Part shown: piece by piece, positions 11,975 through 22,677 of the stretch
Layout of the letters: every line of letters starts with the position of its first letter
Numbering within the stretch: position 1 is the first letter of the stretch
DNA from: Siphlonurus alternatus
Taxonomy: Eukaryota > Arthropoda > Insecta > Ephemeroptera > Siphlonuridae
Assembly: GCA_949825025.1 (NCBI GenBank)
Contig: OX463778.1
Coordinates: 10,096,733 to 10,160,732 of the forward strand
Direction: 5' to 3'
Length of the DNA: 64,000 nt
Notes under the pieces: model-generated
Told to the model about the DNA's origin: nothing
Databases searched by the model: none
The model's input: the letters and a program-made list of their open reading frames with translations, nothing else
Program-made: the position numbers and the translations under genes

Positions 11975-12415
11975 ACAATTTGCATCAACTTTTTTTACTA
12001 GCTCAATCGAAAGAGGAGGTCGAAAAATACACCTGTGAATTTTATGTGATTTTTATTCGTACTGCATCATGGCTAAAAGAGAGGTCACGTGACCTGGAGC
12101 CGGCGCCCGTGTCGCCCGTGACGTCACTTAACTGTTCCGTCAAACAAACGATCGACTTTATAACGCTTGCAAACAACCACGTTGCTATGGAAACAAGCAA
12201 CAATTAATTTATTGTTTACAAGCGTTATATAGACGATCGTTTGCTTGACCAGACAGTTCAATGACGTCACGGGCGACACGGGCGCCGGCTCCAGGTCACG
12301 TGACCTCTCTTTTAGCCATGATGCAGTACGAATAAAAATCGCATAAAATTCACAGGTGTATTTTTCGACCTCCTCTTTCGATTGAGCTACTAAAAAAAGT
12401 TGATGCAAATTGTCC
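11975..12415. repeat. Hairpin MITE with long perfect arms, AATCGAAAGAGGAGGTCG family
   Basis: Arms of about 210 bases run from TTGCATCAACTTTTTTTA to TAAAAAAAGTTGATGCAAAT. They contain GGTCACGTGACCT, GGCGCC-type words and GTGACGTCA. It lies in intron 2 of copy 2 and is absent at the matching place in copy 1, so it is an insertion after the duplication. A related copy at 25815-26232 sits elsewhere in the homologous intron of copy 3. Confidence 0.88.
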
Positions 12416-12805
12416 ATTTTGTACTCCCAAGCCGAGATATCAGCTACCTGCTTTCCACTACCCTCCTGATATTAGACAAGTCGGAGCACGAAGACTGCAA
12501 TTCTTCCCAATATTATCAGTGACAGCCAGTACAATACTGTATATTTACGTATATATGTATATATGCATATATATACATTATTAAATAATATTGATAATAT
12601 TGTAGAAAAAACAAATAGTCATGGAATAGCTGGTTAACTTGGGTACACAGTATTGAAGAATTAAGAAATGTTTATGAGAGCAATTCCAGCAAATGCTATA
12701 AAGGGTCAATTTGGAATCGTTGTTTTTTAAGAAGCGTTTTTCTTACCTGTTATACCTGATATAATAATTTCTTCTTAGAAAAACGTTCCTCAAATCGCTC
12801 CTTAA

Positions 12806-14626
12806 GGTCTGTCGCTATGAAAAAATGCAACTGAAATTAAATGAGATGTCGCTACCTGCCTATAGTAAAAAAGATACGGGATTCGGTGATTTTTATTCGG
12901 CATTAGCAATGAAAATAAAGAAAATTAAGCGTTTTTGTTGAACTTAGGGCTTAAACGTGTTGTTTGCCTATGCCTTCTACCGATTCATTATTTAAAATAT
13001 TCATTATATATGGAGTTATAGCAATTAAAAGTATGCAACATTTTACTGGAGAGCAAAAGCTGAAGGCAAGGAAAGAAATAAGGAGGGCAGGCGTGCCGTT
13101 GCGAGTGCGTCCTTTACGTGCCATGCGTGCCGTGACGAGTGCATTGTGAGGTCGACTCCAAAGTATTGTACTGTAAATTGAATAGAAAATAGAAATATGG
13201 TAACAGAGTGTTTTGTATACAGCATTCTCTGTTATTATTATGAATTATTTTTTTTAAATAAATTTAATTTTTGTAGTAATTAATAGGTATCAAAAAATGT
13301 TTTGTTGCTTTTTTGTATAATATATAGATAAAGAAACTAACCTAATTAATTTAAAAAATACATTATCGGTTTTATATAGGATAAATCTGAATACTATAAT
13401 CACCAATCGGACATATAAAATCTTATATTTTTTATATCCTTTCAAGCTATACTTTTTCAGTTTTATCATGTCAATTATCTACTGGAAGGAGTAAAAAAAT
13501 TAAATTTATGGAATATGAATAAAATGCTAATGTATGCTCAAACTAATAAAGAACTGTGGATTAATTTTTTAGATGTATTTTTAATTATGTCAAATTATAA
13601 ATTAAATTAAAAATGTGACGTTTAGAAAAAAGAAACTATTTTTTATTGTTATAGTAACTTTTTCACATTGAAATTCAATGTATTTTGCTCCTGTCCGTGG
13701 ACCACATCATGAGTGCGAATGCTGCTATCATGAGGTAGTATATGCAATTGCCCCGCGCTGCTACTGCTTGCATTCGCGAGCTGCAGTTTTTTTTTCTTCA
13801 CTTCCTTCCTGGGTCCGGAGAGGACGGGGGAGGATGGGGAGAAGGTTAATAAAGAGCAGGCGTTACGTGCTGAATGCGTTGCTGTACGCTTAAAATGATC
13901 AAATTTTTTTTAATAAAAGTTAATTTTCAAGGCACATTTTTTTTTATCAAAATTATTATGATATATATTTTTCAAATATTTATATATTATATATACAATT
14001 TTTTTGTGTGGTTTTAATGATAAAACTCCCTCCAAACTTAATATTTTAAAAAGTAATTAAAATATTCTCGACCTGTATTATATAACGATGAATTTGAAAT
14101 CTGAATCTGTTTATTATAATAATCCTTCCTTTTTTTTTGTATCCTCTCAAGCAATACTTTTCAAGTGTTTCATGACGATCATCTATACTTGGAGAGACTG
14201 AAATTGAATTTATTAAATAATAATGAAAAAGTGAAATCAATATACTTTATTATGATTCATAATTTTCCTAATAAAATATAGATTAATTTTTTATAAGTTT
14301 TCATTGTTATATAATTACAACAATTTTCACTGTCGCGCGCAGGTCAGAAGGGTAAACGAACTCAAGAAAATAACTTGTATTTTACTCCCCCAACCCTTGC
14401 TATCCTCATTCATAAACCTTTCTTTTCTTTGAGAAAGGTGAAGAAAAGAATGTAGTATATGTTTTAGATAGAAACCTAGTTACAAACAGACTTCAATGCA
14501 ATGTATAAATATTTTTGGGAACACCACTTTATATTTCATAGGAGAAAATGAAAAAATTGCACCAATCAAAATGCAGTAAATTATGCATAATAAATGCATA
14601 AATATTGCAACATCATATATACATTT

Positions 14627-14668
<42 letters not shown>

Positions 14669-15373
14669 GTTGTATTAATATGCTTCAATTTTTATAAAAA
14701 AAATTTAAAATTATATTAAATATTATATTATATTATATTAATATTTTAATATTATTTTATATTTTGTATCATTTATATTTATATTTTTATATACTTTTTT
14801 ATAAATTTATATTAAATGTATGTTATATTTATAATATTTATATCACATTAATAAATGCTGCATTAATTGCATTTTGAATGATGGTGCAATATTTTTATGT
14901 ATTCATTTTTCCTGGCCATAGATAAGGTAAAAGCACGGCCCGCGATTATATTATATCTGCGTCGCGCGAGCCGCAAGGCGCCAACCCTTGTGAAAGTCTG
15001 CAGGCCAAGTGGCCCGCCTCGCCTGCCTGACCGCTAGCGAGCAAGGTGCAGGCCGGCCGCTCGTCCCCAACAATGGAACAATGTACAGTACAGTACGGTA
15101 CATCTGCGGCGAAAATAAATCAGCAAAATGGCTTGTGAGGAAGTAGGGAAATATTATATGTATTTTTTCGTACTAATAAAGTCATCAAAATCTTACCGAT
15201 ACGAATTTATATTAACAGGTTTCCTAAAGATTATATGTATGAATAACATTATATCATCAAAAATGTAATATAATTTATCGTTCTGCAGAAGAAGCCGAAC
15301 AAAATTCATCCAATAATTATTTTTTAAAAGGCATACGTCGCGCCTCTGGTGGCCGGCTGCATAGCGACAGACC
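12806..15373. mobile_element. 2.57-kb non-autonomous DNA transposon flanked by TTAA
   Basis: TTAA occurs at 12802-12805 and 15374-15377. Inside it the element starts GGTCTGTCGCTATG and ends CATAGCGACAGACC, a 14-bp perfect terminal inverted repeat. In copy 1 the homologous intron reads ATCGCTCCTTAAAACGC at about 6732-6748, with one TTAA: this is the empty site. TTAA duplication is typical of piggyBac and Kolobok superfamilies. Only short unrelated frames lie inside, so it would depend on a transposase made elsewhere. It includes a (TA)n run at 14630-14665 and GC-rich patches at 13680-13870 and 14930-15070. Confidence 0.85.
14630..14665. repeat. (TA)n microsatellite
   Basis: TA dinucleotide run inside the TTAA-flanked element. 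Confidence 0.9.
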
Positions 15374-15377
15374 TTAA

Positions 15378-16227
15378 CTGCATGGAATGGCTCCCGTATA
15401 TATAGCTACTTAGATTAATATACTCGTCTCATGCATCAAACGCCTGTGCAGCATTGCTGCACAGAGCAGCATCGATTTCCATTACAATGATAAGCTTTAA
15501 TATTGACGACACAATTCTCTCAGCCAATGAAAATCTAGCGCGCGAACTGCGCGCGACGACATGTTCTATCAAGCTTCCTATCCATTAACCCAGCGGTACT
15601 GTACCTGGTTTTTAATTTTTTTCAGTGGTTCTTATGAAGGGCAAGATTAATAATTCATATGAGCCACGGGAAAGATCACTTTACACGACATAAAAAATAT
15701 TCGAGATTTTTTGCAGCATAGAATTTGAATGAAAAAATAAATAAGATTTTTTTCCCAACAAACCTTATGGAGCGATGTCAGAATGCGGCGCTGCGGCATT
15801 TTTAAGTTGAAGCTTGTCATTGAAAGCTGAATTACATTATATCATATTTTTATATACTATCAAACATGTTTCCCTTCTATCCCTATATAGTTACTGAAAA
15901 TATTGCATTTTATATTATATTACTGTATTTTATTTCGCGTATAGTATATATTATATGTATGAATTTTCAACTTAACCAAATGGCATTTTATAACAAGGGA
16001 TTTAATTGTTTTTCATACGGTGGAACTTGAATTGAACCACTATATAATTCACATTTTAAACTTATTAAAGAAAAATTTAAAGTTTTTGCTCATAATTTTT
16101 TTTTTCGGAAATACGTTATTACATGGCTAATAATTTTTCACACCTTTTTTAAGTTTTAAAAAAGTTAGGGTCCTTCCCCCAACCCTTCCTTAATGCTAGG
16201 GTTAATAGTAGTTCATCCCCCTCTCAC
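15378..16227. other. Remainder of intron 2 of copy 2
   Basis: The first 40 bases and the last 60 bases match intron 2 of copy 1. The middle (about 15430-15830) includes GCGCGCGAACTGCGCGCG and has no counterpart in copy 1, so it is probably another insertion or an old repeat. No coding exon is seen. Confidence 0.45.
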
Positions 16228-16690
16228 CTGGCTGATTTTCACACAAGAGGTACCGTTGAAGGCCAGGTTGGCACCACACGACCGCGCCCTCGCCACGAAG
16301 CCACTCTCGACCGTGGCGCACGTCACGTACTTGGTGCACTCGGAAGGGTGAGGCACCACGCCGATCTGCGAGCAGAGCGTGGCCAGCTCCTCGTCGCTTT
16401 GAGCACCACACAGCGCGGCGGACATCACCTGAGAAGAACAAACCATCATTACAGCTGAAATACGATATTTTGTTCGGCTTCGTAAAAAGTCAGCTAGAAC
16501 CGACTTAAAATTTTAGGTTTTTCACTTTATTCAATTCATTTTTTTGGCTTGCACCCAGTTTTCTTGGCCCTGGCAAAACCATGGCATAGCAGCAACGCGC
16601 CGAAATTATATACTAAAACAAGCCATGAACGTTATACTCACCACCGCAAGGAAGAGCGCTAGGAGACACATACTGCGTTCTGCCATGCTG

Positions 16691-16729
16691 CTGACTGCAC
16701 CTAACTTTTTTTTTAGGCTCTTATATACC
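16691..16729 (-). promoter_or_regulatory. TATA box and initiator of copy 2
   Basis: Same GGTATATAAG plus GTGCAGTCAG arrangement as copy 1. The upstream block to about 17000 is nearly identical to 7611-7960. Confidence 0.7.
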
Positions 16730-16953
16730 AGCCAAAACATACGTAGTAATATTTGCAATCAAACAAAACAACCAAAGTCATGCAAATTTAAATGTGCAAT
16801 AAATATATTACCTAGGCTAGCCTTCATATTTGGCCTAGCTTTTATAGTTTACATATAGTTTATTGTCTTAAATTTGCAGATTGTAAAAAACTATGTCCAG
16901 AGCTCAGGCATAATTTGTGTCAAGCTCCTTGAAAAATTGCTTGCATTGAAGTA

Positions 16954-16954
<1 letters not shown>

Positions 16955-17034
<80 letters not shown>
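16955..17034. repeat. (TA)n microsatellite, about 80 bp
   Basis: Uninterrupted TA run. It occupies the place of a short TA-rich stretch at 7910-7960 in copy 1, so it has expanded since the duplication. Confidence 0.95.
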
Positions 17035-17038
<4 letters not shown>

Positions 17039-17460
17039 CAACCATGCAAAGCCGAATTCAAACATTGTCCAAAAAAAGTGATCAAAACTAGTTTTGGTCT
17101 TTGCATTTTGACCAAAACCCGAAATGGACAAATGTTTCGGCTTTTGGTTACAGTTTAATTTGATCACAACTAGTTGTGGTCAAATCGTAAAAAAAAAAAA
17201 AAACACTGACTATAGAAAGAGCTCATCGGCTTTTGGTCAAATAAAATTAATCAAATCTATATAGTTATGGTTAAATCAGAAAAAACATGAAAACCCGATG
17301 TGAACTTTATTTTTTATTTCGGCTATTGGGCATTTTTTCACATGTTTAACCATTACTAGGTTTGGTCATTTCATTTACGCGACTAACTGATATTCGTGTT
17401 TTATTGTATAAGTATACACTTGATTTGTTTAATTTTATTTCTATGTTATTTTTATAACTT
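17035..17460. repeat. Left half of the foldback element, separated from its right half
   Basis: Matches 7961-8330 upstream of copy 1 (TAGCAACC..AAAGCCGAATT, TTTCGGCTTTTGG). The matching right part resumes at 23090-23450 after about 5.6 kb of inserted DNA. Confidence 0.75.
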
Positions 17461-17514
17461 TTAATCAAACTCTAACTGCCAACTGGGTACTTCTACTTAC
17501 CATTTACATACTAT

Positions 17515-17857
17515 ACTTCCTTTGAAACCCCGAACCTTCTGAAACCCTAACTTGAGCGTTTCGGTGGGCTCTCCGGAATGGGGGCGGCCACGCCCTTGCA
17601 ATCCATCCCGGAATTTGCCTGTGACTGAGGAAAACGTGGAAACCTCAGCCAGGATGGGCGCACTTCCAATTCAATGAATCGGAAGTGCAATGGTCCAAAG
17701 CCAGGGGAACCAAATGGTTTAAAAGAGCAACAATTTACCCCTATTTGGGGAACATTTTTTTTTTTTTAGAATGTTCATGCATCCAAGTACTAACCACGCT
17801 CGGCGTTGCTTGACTTCGGTGATCTGACGAGACCCGGTCAAGCGCACTGCACCATCA
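17515..17857 (-). mobile_element. 5S rRNA-derived SINE, minus strand
   Basis: On the minus strand it opens with GACCGGGTCTCGTCAGATC then CCGAAGTCAAGCAACGCCG and TTAGTACTTGGATG, the internal promoter region of 5S rRNA. The body (CTTTGGACCATTGCACTTCC, GAGGTTTCCACGTTTTCC, GGCCGCCCCCATTCCGGAGAG) matches 33378-33740. The LTR retrotransposon at 17889 lies just beyond its head. Confidence 0.8.
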
Positions 17858-17888
17858 CTCATCCATACTTTATTTTATTTCATGCTAA

Positions 17889-18172
17889 TGTAACCTCCTA
17901 TATTAATAATGTTCCGAGTGAGATCGGTGACTCTGCAGATAAACGTGCAGACTCTGCATTCAGCCAACCTGGCAGTGCAGAAGTGTAATATGCAAGTGAG
18001 GATTCCTACGCCAGCCACGAGCGCGCGAGCGTCTCGTGCGTCTGCCGCTAGGCAGGCGCGGTTGTCTGTATATAATAGAAGTTTAATAAATAATTTTAGG
18101 GTAATCGCGTGTATGAGTTAATCTAACCCCAGTTTATTGAGTAGCTATGGAACAGAAAAAAGCTCTGTTACA
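17889..18172 (+). repeat. Left LTR
   Basis: 284 bp, TG...CA ends; contains a TATATAATA word near 18069 and an AATAAATAA word near 18087, plausible promoter and polyadenylation signals. Matches the right LTR. Confidence 0.92.
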
Positions 18173-18190
18173 TTGGTGTCGAGAAGTGGG
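18173..18190 (+). other. Primer-binding site of the LTR element
   Basis: TTGGTGTCGAGAAGTGGG directly after the LTR begins with the TGG expected opposite a tRNA CCA end. It resembles the complement of tRNA-Leu with one extra G. Confidence 0.65.
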
Positions 18191-21100
18191 ATGCCATATC
18201 TTCAAATGGCATTCGAACATTTTAATTAAAGCTACTATATAAAGTGGGCATTTTAATGGCTTAAAAAAGTGCGCGTAAAAATAAGTCGGTAGAATTAACA
18301 AGAATTTATTACAATTTTTTTACTAATCTTCGGGGCAACGTTGTTTTAATCACAGTACTCCAGACGACGGAAAAGTGCAGTATTTGTAAAGGAGAGAGAC
18401 ATATATGATCAACGTGGAAAAATTTAAAGTAAGAAATCATCAATACCGTGGTTCAGCGTTCATCATGAAGATTCGAGGGCCGCATCAATTCAACTTCATG
18501 CAACAGTTAGGTTCGTCGCAGAAGACATCCCCCATCGAGAGGGCTTGCGGACCACGTCGTTGTCCAAGATGTATCTTCGACTCCAGGAGGAGTGCGGTGC
18601 CATGATCGAGGACCATTCAGAGCTTCGTCTTGTACAACCGGACCATGTAGTCGTCCGACCACGTCAAAGAGAGTGAAAAGTGGTAAGTTTGACCCCACAT
18701 TTATTATAATTTGTTTTAATGTAAGTGCGGCACATTGAGTTTACTGTAATTTTCGTTCAAATAATTAATAAATAATGAAAATGCAAAGTTTTTTTCCCAT
18801 TTAGTGGGATTGTATTTGTTGATTGCAGTAATTGTGAGGCAAAATAAATTATATTTAGAAATAAATGTGAACGTTCATTGAAAATATACAGCAAATAAGA
18901 CGATGTTTAGAACGAAGCACAAGTTTTAATAGTGGATTTAAAGTGCGTTTTTCTCGTGAGAGTTTAATTTATACTGGCTTGGAGATTTTTAAAGTCTATT
19001 AAATATAAAGTGCAAATGATCGAGTACTAGAATTACGTGCAATAATATTTTTCGTATCATGTGGTGTTTGTCGCTCGTGAGGTGAATTGTAAGCAATATA
19101 TACAATACTGATGAAATTCAATGAGGGAACAAGTAGTGTTTTTCTTAAAGCTGAAATTTGCGTATCAGCTGGGATATTAAATTTCAAAGGAGTACACACA
19201 TAAAAAATGTAATTAAATTGCTGATAATGTACATTAAAAATGTTTTGTTTCTTACCAGCATAATGGTAAAATAATTTTAACATGCCAAATCCTTTATTCA
19301 TGTTTTCTTTTCTTGTTTTATATTTAAAATAAAGAAAAAGAGAGTTAGTAAAATGCAACACATTATTTTTTTAAACTAAATTGTTTGATGTCAGCGTGGA
19401 GGAAAAATCTCTGAAATTATTTTGAGCTAATTAATTGAGCTATTGAAATTGTGGCTGTAGAATGTCAGAACTTGATATTTAATGAAGTTTTTTTTTAATG
19501 GAAGGAGTACTTGTACCGCTAGCTGTAGGTATATATCCTGCAAAGGTTACTGTATGGATCTCTAAACAGACTGAGTTTAATTCGAGTTTTTGATTTTAAG
19601 CAGTTGATAAAACGTTGGTTTTTAAGTTATTTATATGCTTGTTTAAAAAGATGTACAGTTTCAAGCATTATTTTTATTTTAATTGAGATAAAATTATGTA
19701 GTTCTTTTTGTGGTACAATTCTGTGATAATTATTATCAGTTTTTATTATTATTTTCATGAAGTAAATATTTCTCTCATATTTTAATTTAAAATGTTCAAT
19801 AATGCTACAATATTTCTTGTTTATTTTACTTAATTATTTTTAATGCTATAAGAATACGAGCCACATGCAGTCATGTATGTTTTTACACTAGTTGAAAGTT
19901 TTATCACAACTTTTTAGTAACAAATCGGTAACTGTAATAAGAGGGAACTATTCAGTTAAATTTTGAAAAAGCAACTCAATTAATGGGTAAAAGTGAAATA
20001 AGCACATAGAGACACGCATATTATGTGTAGCATGCCGGAGCAGTGTAATTGTATGCTATTGTGAAATATGACCGCGCAACATACCACGTCAGGTAGAGCG
20101 TGAGGCAAGCCAGTGCGGGTTTTTCCGTATCAAGGAAGTGATACGATGTTGAGTTTCACATATTTTTCGCCCAAGGGTGGCGATATGCTCCGTAAGTAAA
20201 AGAGTAATTAAGGCATGCGTGGTACAGCTATCGATGTAGCTACTTGTTAAACAATGGGCAGTAGTAAAAGCATTTGAAGGTTTTCTGTGGCGGCAGATTA
20301 TCTGTAGCCAAATGTGCAGCATTTTTAATTTGTTGATGCCTTGGGATTCGCCAGTCCCTGCATGGAGCGCTAACCAACATATATTACCTGATGCTACTTG
20401 TTTTTTGTCTAATCCTCCAGAGGATACAAGTTCTTATTGGTAGCGGTTACTTAATGAGTAAATAGAAGCACGCAAATGAATTATTATTGAGCAGTAAAAT
20501 GTTTATTTATCGCGAACGCGCGAGTGTGAGCTGCAAGGACAGCCAATTTATTTTGCTATAATGCAAAGATGTACTGCTATACTGAAATAAATAGTAATGA
20601 TGGAGGTACGTGCTAAATAAAAGTATGCCTAATAGATGCGTGAATGCGTGCAATGCAATGGACATTGGTTGTGTCTATAATTTTTGATGTGGCTTTTGAG
20701 ACTGCGAATATTAACTAATAAAAAAGGTAGTCGTTTTTGTGAGTTGCGTATATAAATTAGATGCATTTATACAGTTCCCAAATTAATTAATTAATAAATA
20801 AAATTTAATAAAACGGTTGTGAGATGTTCCAATAAAATATAATATATGTGTGCAAATAACACAGTAAAAGTACTCATATGCCAGCCAGTTAGTTAAAAAA
20901 TAAAATTACAGGCCAAATTTCAGATGTTAAAATAAAATATTATATTGATGTTTATTTTGTATACGATCATGTGTTTTAAATAATATGCTACATAAATCCA
21001 GTTACAAAATATTTATAAAGAATTTAAAAACAGTGATGTGTTTTTTCTTGCAAGTTGTTATTAATATTCATTAATAAAATAAAATGTAGATAATTTTTTG

Positions 21101-21661
21101 CTTTCAGCTGTGTAAAATTTCACAGTATGTACTTTATGTTCAGTGTCCTTTTGACATTGAAATTTGCAGTGTAAGTTTCACGTGCATTGCAGAGCAGGAA
21201 GCGTGCTAGAGTCCAGCAAGTAAGATGCTGACAGAAGCGCATAGTTGTAACTTCCTACACTTGCGGCTTTCGGAAATGTTAATAAAATAACTATAATGAA
21301 TTTGTGCATCAAAGTTTTGAATTTGCATAATTTGTTAATTTAATTAATGTGCCTGTACAATAAAATTTCTATAAAGCCTACGTAATTATTTTGAAGTGTA
21401 CTGTGGGTCAAACCTCTGCCAAACGAGATACCGCCTTTTCGTTTTCTTGTTTCAGATAACTACGCGAGGAGCAGCGTATCGTCAGGAGTGAACAAGATCC
21501 AAGGATTACAACATGGAATAAAAATATTGTTGATTTTTTTTTTTAAATGTGCATGGAATATTTACTTGCAATGAGTCATACTAAATTTTAAAAGTTTTTT
21601 TTAATGGTAAAACTATTTTTTTCTCATTTTGAGGACAAAATGTTATCCGCGGGGGGAGTCA

Positions 21662-21945
21662 TGTAACCTCCTATATTAATAATGTTCCGAGTGAGATCGG
21701 TGACTCTGCAGATAAACGTGCAGACTCTGCATTCAGCCAACCTGGCAGTGCAGAAGTGTAATATGCAAGTGAGGATTCCTACGCCAGCCACGAGCGCGCG
21801 AGCGTCTCGTGCGTCTGCCGCTAGGCAGGCGCGGTTGTCTGTATATAATAGAAGTTTAATAAATAATTTTAGGGTAATCGCGTGTATGAGTTAATCTAAC
21901 CCCAGTTTATTGAGTAGCTATGGAACAGAAAAAAGCTCTGTTACA
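21662..21945 (+). repeat. Right LTR
   Basis: 284 bp, matches the left LTR; preceded by the purine tract at 21647-21661. Confidence 0.92.
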
Positions 21946-22321
21946 CTAATATATGAATATCATAATATATATCCTAAATAGTGTGTAACGAGAGAAGTAA
22001 AATAAGTAATTATAATAATTATGCAATAAATAAAAAGCACATACCTTTAAAAGTTTCCTATTTTAGAATATTGTATTAGTATAAACACTTCAGCATTTTT
22101 ATCACTCATCGCTTCACTTTATTATAATTTTCAATTATCAATTAATATAATATTCATCCCACATTATATGCATAGTTTTAGAGCTGCAATGCACTTGAAC
22201 CATATACTTGCAGTATAACCATATATCACATTTGTTTCGAGGAATTAAGCTACTCGGTTTAACTCTTTATCGTCAAAAGTATATTTGTAAAGGAAATTGA
22301 TAACCTTTAAGGGTAAGTATA

Positions 22322-22677
22322 TATAACGCCACCAACGTTAAAAAAAATCCCTCACACAAAAATTCTGAAAAAAATTAAAATGTTCTCCTCTACACCCCCT
22401 ATCAGTAGCTAAAATATCAGGTGTATAAATACGATCTAGTTTTTTTTTTTTTTTTAGTTATGAATTTTTAAAGTTGATTAATTTAACATGGAAGTTTCAT
22501 TTCTCCACATGTTAAATTAGAGAACTTTAAAAATTCATGACTCAAAAACTAGATAGTATTTGTATACCGGTCTGATATTTTAGCTACTGATAGGGGGTGT
22601 AGAGGAGAACATTTTAATTTTTTTTCAGAATTTTTGTGTGAGGGATTTTTTTTTTTTTTAACATTGGTGGCGTTATC
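22322..22677. repeat. Foldback MITE, ATAACGCCACCAA ends
   Basis: Arms of about 170 bases: AACGCCACCAACGTTAAAAA pairs with TTAACATTGGTGGCGTTAT, and CTACACCCCCTATCAGTAGC pairs with GCTACTGATAGGGGGTGTAG. The loop is near 22480-22500. Confidence 0.88.

Larger units (their letters stand above)
11145..16686 (-). pseudogene. Multi-CBM14 chitin-binding protein, copy 2, frameshifted
   Basis: Exons on the minus strand are 16686-16642 (signal peptide), 16428-16228 (first CBM14 domain) and 11937-11145. The first two are nearly identical to copy 1. Exon 3 opens with VTDCYAPIAPLSSTIM and then has one extra A in a homopolymer (five T on the plus strand at about 11811-11815, four in copies 1 and 3). This throws the frame off before the second Cys-rich module. 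Downstream of that base the frame is fully open to the stop after DPDIPDYKNL and preserves the CBM14 cysteines. The single break in a homopolymer could be an assembly error as easily as a real lesion. Intron 2 is 4.3 kb because a hairpin MITE and a 2.57-kb TTAA-flanked element sit in it. Confidence 0.8.
17889..21945 (+). mobile_element. 4.06-kb LTR retrotransposon lacking coding capacity (LARD-like)
   Basis: Two 284-bp LTRs (17889-18172 and 21662-21945) start TGTAACCTCC and end CTCTGTTACA; I saw no difference between them. CTAA flanks the element on both sides (17885-17888 and 21946-21949), a 4-bp target duplication. A primer-binding site follows the left LTR (TTGGTGTCGAGAAGTGGG), resembling the complement of a tRNA-Leu 3' end. 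A purine tract GCGGGGGGAGTCA precedes the right LTR. The 3.5-kb interior has only short frames and no recognisable gag, protease, RT or integrase. This fits a large retrotransposon derivative moved by enzymes of another element, and a recent insertion. Confidence 0.9.

Noticed and set aside
12124..12417. Paired open frames on both strands with the same protein sequence (also 11629-12207)
   Set aside because: They arise because the hairpin MITE is self-complementary; there is no gene.
16904..17167. Tyr/Ile repeat proteins across (TA)n tracts, here and at 8460 and 63215
   Set aside because: Translations of microsatellites without any other coding evidence.
17806..18121. 70-codon frame repeated identically at 21682
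   Set aside because: It is the two LTRs of one retrotransposon read through, not a duplicated gene.
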